This document shows, piece by piece, positions 18,171-25,835 of a DNA stretch of 64,000 nucleotides. This stretch comes from Halobacteriales archaeon QS_8_69_26 (lineage in GTDB: Archaea > Halobacteriota > Halobacteria > Halobacteriales > SW-7-71-33). Location of the stretch: NCBI GenBank assembly GCA_003023195.1, contig PXRX01000035.1, positions 58,910-122,909 on the forward strand, in the 5' to 3' direction. Made by a program: the position numbers and the translations under genes. The notes below the pieces were generated by a model that was not told the DNA's origin, searched no databases, and saw only the letters and a list, made by a program, of their open reading frames with translations. How positions within the stretch are numbered: position 1 is the stretch's first letter; every line of letters begins with the position of its first letter.

Positions 18171-18461
18171 ATGAGCGAGAACGGCGGGAGCCGCCTGGAG
18201 GACATCCGCATGCCCGACGACGACGAGGTGTTCGCCGTCGTCGAACAGATGCTCGGGGCGAACCGCGTCAAGGTACGGTGTGCCGACGGCCAGGAGCGCA
18301 CCGCCCGCATCCCCGGGAAGATGCAGAAGCGGATCTGGATCCGCGAGGACGACATCGTCCTCGTCGAGCCCTGGGACTGGCAGGACGAGAAGGCCGACAT
18401 CACCTGGCGCTACGAGAAGGCCGAAGCCGACACCCTCCGCGAGGAGGGCTACATCGGGTAG
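18171..18461 (+). CDS. eif1A: Translation initiation factor aIF1A, copy 1
   Basis: A 96-residue S1-type OB-fold protein ([19 protein letters not shown], then [21 protein letters not shown] and [11 protein letters not shown]). aIF1A binds the ribosomal A site region during initiation and helps scanning or start selection. The gene is followed 118 bp later by rio1, a usual archaeal neighbour. A second, diverged copy lies at 30486. Confidence 0.93.
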   Translation: MSENGGSRLEDIRMPDDDEVFAVVEQMLGANRVKVRCADGQERTARIPGKMQKRIWIREDDIVLVEPWDWQDEKADITWRYEKAEADTLREEGYIG

Positions 18462-18578
18462 TCCCACCCACGCCGGGTGGTCGGACCGCACTGGCCGCGC
18501 GCGGATGCCCTCGAACGGCCCTCGCGGGGCCGGAACCGGAGCCAGCCTTTTGCCGCCGAGCGATCTATACGGACGCGG

Positions 18579-19478
18579 ATGGCCGAGGACTACGGACTGG
18601 TCGACCCCGAAACCGTCGACGGGCCGGGCGACGAGTGGGAGGAGATAGACGTCTCGGACTCGGAGGCCGAGCGGATCGCCCGCCGGCGCGACCGGGAGTT
18701 CGACGAGTTCCGCCGGCGGATCAAGGACGCCGACCAGTTCAAGGTCGAGGACTCGGTGTTCGACGAGGCGACCTACGGCGCGCTCTACAAACTGGTCCAG
18801 ACCGGGGCCCTCGCCGCCTTCGGGGGTCCGATCTCGACGGGCAAGGAGGCCAACGTCTACACGGCGCTGGGCGGGCCGGCCGCCCGGGAGGTCCTCGGCC
18901 CAGACGACGGCGAGGACCCGGAAGTGGCGGTGAAGGTCTACCGCATCTCGGCCTCGGACTTCCGTGACATGCGCGAGTACCTCGCGGGCGACCCGCGCTT
19001 CGAGGACATCGGTGGGCGAAAGAAGGAGGTGGTGCTGGCGTGGGTCCGCAAGGAGTTCGCCAACCTCCGGCGCGCCCGGGACGCCGGCGTCCGGGTGCCG
19101 ACGCCCGTCGCCGTCGAGCGGAACGTCCTCGTCATGGAGTACATCGGCACCGAGGCGGGCCGGGCCAGGCGCCTCGCCGAGGTCCGGGTCGAGAACCCAG
19201 AGACGGCCTACGAGGTGGTCCGGGAGTACATGCGACGGCTCTACGATGCCGGCCTCGTCCACGGCGACCTCTCGGAGTACAACCTCGTCTTCCACCGGGG
19301 TCAGATCGTCGTGATCGACCTCGGGCAGGCGGTCACGGTCCACCACCCCAACGCCCGGGAGTTCCTCGTCCGGGACTGCCGGAACGTGGCGAACTTCTTC
19401 TCCCGCCAGGGGTACGAGGTGACCGGCGACGAACTGCTGGCCTGGATCGAGGACAACGCCGATCCCGAGGAGTCGTAG
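18579..19478 (+). CDS. rio1: RIO1 family serine protein kinase
   Basis: A 299-residue atypical kinase. The ATP loop is STGKEANVYTAL (near 87), the lysine-bearing strand VAVKVYRISASDFRDM, the catalytic loop HGDLSEYN (near 232) and the metal-binding IDLGQAV (near 250). RIO1 acts in late maturation of the small ribosomal subunit in archaea and eukaryotes. The first 55 residues are an acidic/basic helical extension. The ATG at 18579 follows the TATA-like CTATAC. In several archaea rio1 precedes a KH-domain protein gene; here priL follows instead. Confidence 0.93.
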   Translation: MAEDYGLVDPETVDGPGDEWEEIDVSDSEAERIARRRDREFDEFRRRIKDADQFKVEDSVFDEATYGALYKLVQTGALAAFGGPISTGKEANVYTALGGPAAREVLGPDDGEDPEVAVKVYRISASDFRDMREYLAGDPRFEDIGGRKKEVVLAWVRKEFANLRRARDAGVRVPTPVAVERNVLVMEYIGTEAGRARRLAEVRVENPETAYEVVREYMRRLYDAGLVHGDLSEYNLVFHRGQIVVIDLGQAVTVHHPNAREFLVRDCRNVANFFSRQGYEVTGDELLAWIEDNADPEES

Positions 19479-19573
19479 GGTCGATCCCCGCCGGTTCCCC
19501 GCTCCACTCCGGATCGCCCCGGTTGCTAGCTGACCGGGTGATTTATTCGACGGGCGGCCCCAGACGGGTAGCG

Positions 19574-20614
19574 ATGGAGCGCCTGCACGCCCGGTACCCG
19601 TTCCTTACGGCGGCCCGCGAGGCCGTCGAGGCGGCCGGGGTGGACCTGGCGGACCTCGTGGCGGCCGGCGGCCAGCCGGTCGAGCGGGGACTCGACCGCG
19701 TCGAGTCGGCAATCACCGACGGGACGGTCGGTGACCCCCACCGAACTCCGCGGGTGGAGTTGCTCTCGTACCCGGTGGCCCGCGTGCTCGTCTCCCTGGT
19801 CGACCGGCCGGAACTCACGCGGGTCTACGCCCGGGCGGAAGCGGCCACGGCCCACGAGCGACTCCGGTCGGACGTCGAGGGCGAGGCGCTCAAGAGTACC
19901 GCCGGCGGGGAGATGACCGTCGAGCGACTGCTCGCCGAGTTCGACCTCGACCGGGACGTGGACCTCGACGAGGACGGCGCGCGGGTCGGGGTGAGCGCGT
20001 ACCTCCGGCTGGCGGCCGACCTGGACGGCGAGGAGTGGCGCCTGGCGGTCCGGGACCTCTCCGACGGGTGGGTACCCGTCGAGCGCGAGGAACTGTACGC
20101 GCTCCTCCGGGCGGCCGTCCGCGACCGGGTCACCGAGGGACTGCCGCTGCCGGTCCCCGAGGCGGTCGCCGGGAACCTCGAAAGCGAGCGCGAGGCCATC
20201 GAGTCCGCCCTGGCCGACTACGACTCCCCCCGGGGGATCGACCTCGTGGTCCCCGGCCTGTTCCCGCCGTGCATGCGGGCGCTGCTCGACCGGGCCCGGT
20301 CCGGCGAGGACCTCCCGCCGAACTCCGCGTTCGCGCTCCTCTCCTTCCTGACCGGGATCGGCATGGACCGCGACGAGGTGGCCGCCCTCTGTGACCTGGA
20401 CCCGGAGGCGGTCGAGTACCGCGTCTCGCGGCTCCGGGGCGAGAACGGCGGTGACTACCCGCCGCCCTCCTGTGCCACAATGCAGGTCTACGGCGACTGC
20501 GTCAACAAGGACGACCTCTGCGAGGAGATCCCCACGCCCGCCAACTACTACGCCCGGCGGATCGACGGCGTCGAGGACCCGACCGACTGGCGCGAGACTC
20601 TCGACGCCGACTGA
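19574..20614 (+). CDS. priL: DNA primase large subunit
   Basis: A 346-residue PriL. The C-terminal iron-sulfur domain is recognisable: PPCM at 231-234, a further cysteine at 273, then CATMQVYGDC at 300-309 and Cys316; four of these five cysteines should bind a 4Fe-4S cluster. PriL partners the catalytic PriS subunit, which is not in this window, and governs primer synthesis and hand-over. The ATG at 19574 gives the expected MERLHARYPF start. The gene is 95 bp after rio1. Confidence 0.9.
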   Translation: MERLHARYPFLTAAREAVEAAGVDLADLVAAGGQPVERGLDRVESAITDGTVGDPHRTPRVELLSYPVARVLVSLVDRPELTRVYARAEAATAHERLRSDVEGEALKSTAGGEMTVERLLAEFDLDRDVDLDEDGARVGVSAYLRLAADLDGEEWRLAVRDLSDGWVPVEREELYALLRAAVRDRVTEGLPLPVPEAVAGNLESEREAIESALADYDSPRGIDLVVPGLFPPCMRALLDRARSGEDLPPNSAFALLSFLTGIGMDRDEVAALCDLDPEAVEYRVSRLRGENGGDYPPPSCATMQVYGDCVNKDDLCEEIPTPANYYARRIDGVEDPTDWRETLDAD

Positions 20615-20916
20615 CCGCCACGCCGAACCGATTTTCCGGCACGGCGATCAGCTACCGCGGCCGGAACCCACGGCGCGTGCGGTCGCGGTCGCCGAGCGAC
20701 GCGAGGCGGCCGCGACGATTCCACGCGAGGGGCGAGCATCGCAGGGAGGGAGCGGGGCGACCGACCGAGAAGCGCAGACGGTTGGGGAGGATCGAGGCGG
20801 CGGGGTGGGATTGAAGGCGGCCCGGGGGCTTTCGGGGTGGGATTGAAGGCGGCCCGGGGGCTTTCGGGTGGTCTCGACGGATGCGGAGTTCGAGAGAACG
20901 GACCCGAACGACTCTC
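20615..20916 (+). repeat. Dispersed GC-rich repeat, copy 3, with a 32-bp tandem pair
   Basis: The gap between priL and the next gene holds a copy of the dispersed repeat (about 20690-20800, ending GGTTGGGGAGGATCGAGGCG) followed directly by two 32-bp units at 20802-20833 and 20834-20865 built on GGGGTGGGATTGAAGGCGGC and GGGGGCTTTC. A single related block stands at 37646-37690. No gene is seen. Confidence 0.8.
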
Positions 20917-21243
20917 CTACGTATCCTCGCCGGTGGCGTCGAACGCCACCTCGTGGATCTCCAGTTCGTTGTCGTCGGTGAACCACTCCTCGGGCGGGGT
21001 GTTCCGGTGGGCCTCCCGGAAGGCCTCGCTGTCGGTCCAGGCCTCGAAGGCGTCCATGTCCTCCCAGTAGGTGACCGCGACGTGGGTGTCGGTGTCGATG
21101 TGGCCGTGGTCGACCGGGCTCAGGAGTTCGAACCGGACGAACCCCTCGCGGTGTTCGACCTCCCCCATCCGGTCGCGGAACCGCCCGCGGAACTCGTCGG
21201 CGTGCTCCTCGGCGACGTGGAACCGGTTGGCGACGACGATCAT
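20917..21243 (-). CDS. Antibiotic biosynthesis monooxygenase (ABM) family protein
   Basis: A 108-residue ferredoxin-like protein: MIVVANRFHVAEEHADEFRGRF, GFVRFELLSP, YWEDMDAFEAWTDSEAFREAH. The domain is shared by quinol monooxygenases and IsdG/HmoB-type haem-degrading enzymes; the Asn6 and His9 positions and the W-rich helix fit the latter group, but this cannot be decided from sequence. It usually acts as a dimer. Its promoter lies in the short gap after the thioesterase gene's stop, or it is read through from there. Confidence 0.82.
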   Translation of the reverse strand: MIVVANRFHVAEEHADEFRGRFRDRMGEVEHREGFVRFELLSPVDHGHIDTDTHVAVTYWEDMDAFEAWTDSEAFREAHRNTPPEEWFTDDNELEIHEVAFDATGEDT

Positions 21244-21309
21244 GCCCGGAGGAGGGGCCGCCGCCGGAAAAATCCTGACGCTTCGGTCCGTCGGATCCGC
21301 CGACCGCCG

Positions 21310-21804
21310 CTACTCCCGGTGTCGACCGGGCACCTCGTCGGGGTCGACCCGTACCGCCGTCACCTCGGCGGTGACGGTGGTATCGTCCCCGGACGCGACC
21401 GCCGTCCGGACCGTCGCCGACCGTCCGACCTCGCTCTCGGGTCGGGCCGTCATGTGGATCGGCCGGTCCATCGGGGTGGGCGCCTCGTAGGTCACGTTCA
21501 ACTCGCCGGTCACGTAGTGGAGGGGTGGGTCGCTCCCGAGCGGTTTCTCCTCGGCTAGGTGGGCGAACGTGATGGCCGTCCAGACCGAGTGGCAGTCGAC
21601 CAGCGACGCGAGGTACCCGCCGTAGGCGACGTTCTCCATCCCGGAGCCGAACCGCTCCCCGGGGTCGACGGTCGCCACGAGCGTCTCGCCCTCGCGGTAG
21701 CTCTCGATTCCGATCCCGTCCTCGTGTGCCGGTCCACAGCCGAAACAGGTCAGGTCCGGCCGGGAGTGCTGGACCGGCGCGTCGCCATCGACGAACTCGT
21801 CCAT
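21310..21804 (-). CDS. PaaI-type hotdog-fold thioesterase
   Basis: A 164-residue protein with a hotdog fold: an N-terminal CFGCGPAHEDGIGIE segment, ENVAYGGYLASLVDCHSVWTA (the long helix with the conserved Asp) and the strands LNVTYEAPTPMD. Family members hydrolyse acyl-CoA thioesters. CFGCG at residues 20-24 resembles the N-terminus of a subfamily with cysteine-rich starts. It is probably co-transcribed with the ABM gene 66 bp downstream. A palindrome copy (21920-21939) lies 116 bp upstream of its start. Confidence 0.83.
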   Translation of the reverse strand: MDEFVDGDAPVQHSRPDLTCFGCGPAHEDGIGIESYREGETLVATVDPGERFGSGMENVAYGGYLASLVDCHSVWTAITFAHLAEEKPLGSDPPLHYVTGELNVTYEAPTPMDRPIHMTARPESEVGRSATVRTAVASGDDTTVTAEVTAVRVDPDEVPGRHRE

Positions 21805-21919
21805 GTTCCCGATTTCCCTCCCCGGACCGGCTTCAGTGTTGGTGGATCGCCCGCGGTCCGTGGGGCGATACCACGGATCGGGGCGGTACGAACGGGGCGC
21901 GATTCCCTCCTCCAGGCAA

Positions 21920-21939
21920 TTACAGTAAAATTACTGTAA
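21920..21939. promoter_or_regulatory. Palindrome copy c (perfect TTACAGTAA-AA-TTACTGTAA)
   Basis: A perfect 9-bp inverted repeat around AA. It sits 6 bp beyond the stop of the NIF3-like gene and 116 bp upstream of the thioesterase start, both on the minus strand. Confidence 0.8.
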
Positions 21940-21945
21940 AACGCC

Positions 21946-22710
21946 TCAGAGTCCCGTCGGGTGGTCGATCCACGTCGTCTCGACCCCCCACTCGTCGATC
22001 AGGTCCATCAGCCGGCGGACGCCGAAGGTTTCGGTGGCGTAGTGGCCCGCCAGGACGACCGTCAGGCCGGCCTCCCGCGCCCGGTGGTAGACCTGCTGTT
22101 TGCCCTCGCCGGTCACGAGGGCGTCGGCACCGGCCTCGACGGCCTCGTCCAGCCAGTCCGTCCCGGAGCCGGTGACGACCGCCACGTCCTCCACGCGGTC
22201 GGGGCCGAAGTCGAGCACCTGTACACCCTGCCCGCCGGTGTCCAGGTCCGACAGGCGGTCGCGGAGCTCCGACGCCGGTAGCTCACCGGGGATCCGCCCC
22301 TGCTGGCCGATATGTTCGCCGCCGATCGACCCGAACGGCACACGGTCTTCGAGGTCCAGCAGGTCGGCCACCCCCGCGGCGTTGCCGAGCTTCCGGTGGC
22401 CGTCCAGCGGCAGGTGCGAGACGTACAGCGCCAGGTCGTTCTCGACGAGGGGTGCGATCCGTCGGTATGCCCGCCCCGTCACGCGGTCGATCCCGCCCCA
22501 GGAGACGCCGTGGTGGGTGACCAGGAGGTCCGCGTCGGCGTCGGCGGCCGCCTCGGCGGTTGCGACGGCGGCGTCGACGGCGAAGGCCGCACGGTCGACC
22601 GTCGCCTCCGGCGGACCGACCTGCAAGCCGTTGGCGCTGGCGTCGACGTCGGCGTAGTCCTCCGTGCGCAGGCGGTCGTCGAGGCGCGTAACGATCTCCG
22701 AGAGTTCCAT
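21946..22710 (-). CDS. NIF3-like dinuclear metal-centre protein
   Basis: A 254-residue Nif3/YbgI family protein. The metal ligands fit: DLLVTHHGVSWGG (two His near 67), HLPLDGHRKLGN, and GEGKQQVYHRAREAG ... GHYATETFGV with the C-terminal His and Glu. Proteins of this family bind two metals and may be GTP cyclohydrolase-like or hydrolases of nucleotides; the function is unsettled. The ATG at 22710 starts MELSEIVTRLDD, the usual beginning; the open frame extends much further upstream but with Arg/Pro-rich, non-protein-like composition. Confidence 0.88.
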   Translation of the reverse strand: MELSEIVTRLDDRLRTEDYADVDASANGLQVGPPEATVDRAAFAVDAAVATAEAAADADADLLVTHHGVSWGGIDRVTGRAYRRIAPLVENDLALYVSHLPLDGHRKLGNAAGVADLLDLEDRVPFGSIGGEHIGQQGRIPGELPASELRDRLSDLDTGGQGVQVLDFGPDRVEDVAVVTGSGTDWLDEAVEAGADALVTGEGKQQVYHRAREAGLTVVLAGHYATETFGVRRLMDLIDEWGVETTWIDHPTGL

Positions 22711-22831
22711 ACCCGCGAGTCGGCCCGCCCGCGCCGTAGGCGTTTCCGTCGGCACCCGTCCGACCCCCGACGGGAGCGACGGCCGCGCTGGGGGCGACAG
22801 CCTGATTGTCCCCGTCCCACCAGGATCGGCC

Positions 22832-23518
22832 GTGCCCGGCGACCCACCCTCTCCCGACTCCCGGGACCCGCCCTCTCGGGACGCCGGTGACCCGCCGTTC
22901 CCCGACCCCGACGACCGCCTCGTCCTCGAACCGGGATGCGAGCGGTGCCCGGCGCTGGCCGAGTGCCGGGAACGGATCTCGTGGGGCGTCGGCCCGACCG
23001 ACGCCGACGTGGTGGTGGTCGGGGAGGCACCCGGCGCGGGGGACCCGGACGCCGACCACTGGCGTGGCGGCAACTGGACGGGCACGGCCTACACCTCCCG
23101 GCACTCGGGCCGGCGGATCCGGACGACGATGCGCCGGGCCGGCCACCCGGACGCCTACTACACCAACGCCGTCAAGTGCTTCCCCGCGGACGGGTCGGGG
23201 TCGAACCGGGAGCCGACGCCGACCGAGCGAGCGCGGTGCCGGGACCACCTCGTGGCGGAACTGGATCACGTGGATCCCGACGCCGTCGTTCCGACGGGCA
23301 AACACGCCACCCTGTCGGTCCTCTCGGCCGCCGGCCGGGACCTCTCGGGCTTTCTCGATTCGGTGCTGGATCCCGTCGAATGCCCGGACCTGGGCGTCAC
23401 CGTCCTCCCCCTGGTCCACCCCTCCTACCGGGAGGTGTGGATCGGCCGTCTCGGCTACGACTACGAGGAGTACGTGGTGACGCTGGGGGAGCGACTGGAC
23501 GCGATCCTCGGGAACTGA
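22832..23518 (+). CDS. Uracil-DNA glycosylase, iron-sulfur type (family 4/5-like)
   Basis: A 228-residue UDG. The iron-sulfur motif CERCPALAEC at about 39-48 and a later Cys in NAVKCFPADG provide cluster ligands. GEAPGAGDPDADHWRGG is the uracil-binding loop, and HPSYREVW near the end the second catalytic motif. These enzymes remove uracil from DNA after cytosine deamination, relevant in a GC-rich genome. The first 30 residues are Pro/Asp-rich. I chose the GTG at 22832 as the first start clear of the divergent NIF3-like gene; the exact start is uncertain. Confidence 0.83.
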   Translation: MPGDPPSPDSRDPPSRDAGDPPFPDPDDRLVLEPGCERCPALAECRERISWGVGPTDADVVVVGEAPGAGDPDADHWRGGNWTGTAYTSRHSGRRIRTTMRRAGHPDAYYTNAVKCFPADGSGSNREPTPTERARCRDHLVAELDHVDPDAVVPTGKHATLSVLSAAGRDLSGFLDSVLDPVECPDLGVTVLPLVHPSYREVWIGRLGYDYEEYVVTLGERLDAILGN

Positions 23519-23572
23519 CGGTGGGCGTCGCCGTTCCGGTCCGGTCGGGACGTTCGGGGCCGATCGCGCCGA

Positions 23573-23684
23573 ACGTCGGGGCCGTCGCCACCCCCTCCCC
23601 AGCCGACTCCCTCCCGTCGCTCCCTGCGGTCGCTCGGTCGGTCGTCCCTCGCGCGTTCCTCGCGCGCCCGGAGGACGTTCGGCG
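23573..23684 (-). repeat. Dispersed GC-rich repeat, copy 4
   Basis: Closely matches copy 1 (shared CCTCCCCAGCCGACTCCCTC and CGGTCGGTCGTCCCTCGCGC). It is immediately followed by the 20-bp tandem array. Confidence 0.78.
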
Positions 23685-23690
23685 GAGCGA

Positions 23691-23820
23691 TCGGGATGCG
23701 GGTGGGTCGGTCGGGATACTGGTGGGTCGGTCGGGATGCGGGTGGGTCGGTCGGGATACTGGTGGACCGGTCGGAATGCGGGTGGGTCGGTCGGGATGCG
23801 GGTGGGTCGGTCGGGACCGG
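23691..23820 (+). repeat. 20-bp tandem repeat, about 6.5 copies
   Basis: Units begin every 20 bp from 23691 to 23811. Two versions differ at the centre, TCGGGATGCG and TCGGGATACT, each followed by GGTGGGTCGG; the first four units alternate, giving a 40-bp higher-order period. The units are contiguous, without spacers, so this is not a CRISPR array. Confidence 0.92.
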
Positions 23821-23867
23821 CCGGCGAACCCGAAATCCACTTCCGGCGGCCGCCCCAACCGCCGGCA

Positions 23868-24317
23868 GTGACCCGCGTCTGCCTGGTCGGATCCGGGGAC
23901 ACCGACGTCCGCCGGGAACTGCTCTCCCGCGAGACGGCCCGGGAGGCGCTCTCGACCTACGAACTGGGCGAACCCTTCGAGAACACGCTGGCCGTCGAGA
24001 CGGTGAGCCTCGGGGCCGCCGTCGCCCTGCTGAACGACCTGAACTGGTACCTCGTCCGGTTCACCGACGCCGCCCTGGTGCTGGAGCCGTCGGTCAGCGA
24101 CGAGGAGTGGCTCTCCCGTGACCTGGCGAGCGCGGTCCGGAACGAGCGGGTCGACCCCTCCGAAACCGACGAGTTCCTGCGGATCTACGGCGTCGAAGAC
24201 GGCCGCCTGGTCGAACCCCTCCACGCCCGCCGGACCGGCGGCGTCCCCGAGTACGACCTCCGGGGTGTCGAGGAGACGGTCGTGGTGCGCGTCACCGAGG
24301 ACGAGTTCGGCGGGTAA
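23868..24317 (+). CDS. Conserved haloarchaeal protein (DUF5804-like)
   Basis: A 149-residue protein beginning VTRVCLVGSGDTDVRRELLS, with AREALSTYELGEPFENTL, LNDLNWYLVRFTDAALVLEPS and a C-terminal VVVRVTEDEFGG. I recognise it as a conserved haloarchaeal family of unknown function, from memory DUF5804. No catalytic motif or membrane segment is seen. The GTG at 23868 is supported by the conserved first residues; upstream in-frame codons fall in the tandem repeat and are not protein-like. Confidence 0.8.
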   Translation: MTRVCLVGSGDTDVRRELLSRETAREALSTYELGEPFENTLAVETVSLGAAVALLNDLNWYLVRFTDAALVLEPSVSDEEWLSRDLASAVRNERVDPSETDEFLRIYGVEDGRLVEPLHARRTGGVPEYDLRGVEETVVVRVTEDEFGG

Positions 24318-24472
24318 TCCGACGCGGCCGGGGTCGCCCGGATCCCTCGACCGGGGCGACCGACCCCCCGGGTTCGGGTGCGGATCGCACGCCGCCGGAA
24401 CGTCTGACGCGGCACCCGAAGGGGTGGTTTCCCGTGGATCGTCCCCGGCGACGGGGCGGGCGCGGCCGGGGA

Positions 24473-25591
24473 TCACTCCCCGACGTCGTCGACGGTCATC
24501 GTGCGGTCGTAGCCGCCGCGGACGGCCACCTCCTCGTCGGGGAGGCGGCCGTCGTCGGTGACCGTCCAGCCCACCGTCCCGTCCAGGTCGACGCGCTCCA
24601 CTTCGCCCCGCCGGAGCAGGCGCCGGAGGTGGCTGTGGACGCAGTTGATGCTGTAGGCGAACCAGCCGTCCTGGGCGTAGTCGTACCGCGCCTTGACCGC
24701 GAACGTCTCCCGGTGGAGGTCCGGGGCCGTCAGCGGACCGTGCCGGGAGAGGAGCACCCGGATCCGGTAGGCTAGCTGTCGCTGTTTGACCAGCATGTCC
24801 GTCAGGTAGTCCGCGACGTCGTAGCTCCCGCACCGGGGCAGGCCGTGGCCGGGGAACAGGTAGCCGGCGTCCAGGTCCAGGCACTTCTGGATGCTCTCGA
24901 TTTGCTCGTCGGCGTTCCCGATGGGGTCGGGGTGGATGGGGGTCGGCCAGTACATCACGTCGGTCAGGTAGAGGCTCCCGCTGGCGGGGTTGAACAGCGA
25001 GAGGTGTCCCGGCGTGTGGCCGGGCGTGTGGAGCACCTCGATTTCGAGTTCGCCCACCTGCAGGACCTCGCCGTCCTCGACGGTCCGGTCCACGTCGAGG
25101 GGGTAACAGAAGTGATCGGCGAAGAACTCCTCGGGGAAGGTCACGTCCTCCGGGCCGTCCAGGGTCAACTCGGCGGCCACCCGTTCGGGGTCGCCGCCCA
25201 TCGACGCCATGTAGTCGGTCCGGGTGGCCATCATCGGGTCCTCCAGTATCTCCCGCTCCCGGGGGTGACAGACGACGGTGGCGTCGTAGCGGTCGGCGGC
25301 GTACTGGGAGTTGGCGACGTGGTCGAAGTGGAAGTGGGTCTGGACCAGGTACTTCAGGTCCAGCCCACGGGAGTCTATCACGTCGCAGACGGTGTCGAGC
25401 ACCCCCGGCGGGTACTCCGGGCCGGTGCGGTAGCCCGGGTCCGTCAGTATCGCCTCGCCGCCGCTCTCTATCAGGACCACGCCCGAGGAGATGCCCGGGT
25501 ACACTTCCGAGGCGGCCGAGACCCCGTGTGGGCCCGGGATCACGACGCCGTCCGGCGTCTCGATCGGTCCCCACAGCGGTTTCGCGTGCAT
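24473..25591 (-). CDS. MBL-fold metallohydrolase with C-terminal helical domain
   Basis: A 372-residue protein. The metallo-beta-lactamase motif is THFHFDHVANS (near 87), with later ligands in HTPGHTPGHLS, the Asp of YLTDVMYW and PGHG near 241. Two metals are expected. The segment after 260 (DMLVKQRQLAYRIRVLLSRHGPLTAPDL, then HLRRLLRRGEVERV) looks like the winged-helix tail found in LACTB2-like hydrolases. Substrates range from glutathione thioesters to nucleic acids; none can be assigned. The ATG at 25591 is preferred because upstream sequence is low-complexity. Confidence 0.87.
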   Translation of the reverse strand: MHAKPLWGPIETPDGVVIPGPHGVSAASEVYPGISSGVVLIESGGEAILTDPGYRTGPEYPPGVLDTVCDVIDSRGLDLKYLVQTHFHFDHVANSQYAADRYDATVVCHPREREILEDPMMATRTDYMASMGGDPERVAAELTLDGPEDVTFPEEFFADHFCYPLDVDRTVEDGEVLQVGELEIEVLHTPGHTPGHLSLFNPASGSLYLTDVMYWPTPIHPDPIGNADEQIESIQKCLDLDAGYLFPGHGLPRCGSYDVADYLTDMLVKQRQLAYRIRVLLSRHGPLTAPDLHRETFAVKARYDYAQDGWFAYSINCVHSHLRRLLRRGEVERVDLDGTVGWTVTDDGRLPDEEVAVRGGYDRTMTVDDVGE

Positions 25592-25695
25592 GCGGATCGG
25601 CGTTCGGTCGCCTCCCCGGTCACTGTTCGGGTGGTGGCAGGGGGGATCCGGCGGCCGTCCGGACCGTCTCTCGCCCCGATCACCCGCCCCGATAC

Positions 25696-25791
25696 TCCGG
25701 CCCGTATTGGTCCGACTCTTCCGGCCCGTACTGGTCCGACTCTTCCGGCCCGTACTGGTCCGACTCTTCCGGCCCGTACTGGTCCGCTCCT
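25696..25791 (+). repeat. 24-bp tandem repeat, 4 copies
   Basis: Units start at 25696, 25720, 25744 and 25768 (TCCGGCCCGTACTGGTCCGA plus CTCT). They lie between the divergent MBL and molybdenum hydroxylase genes, within 45 bp of the latter's start and so inside or beside its promoter. Confidence 0.92.
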
Positions 25792-25835
25792 GCCGCGGCC
25801 TCGGGATTTTTGCCCGTCGATCACCACCCACGGGT

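Noticed and set aside
23691..23820. Possible CRISPR array
   Set aside because: Units are directly adjacent with no spacers, and no cas genes are present. It is a minisatellite. The same applies to the arrays at 30183 and 35273.
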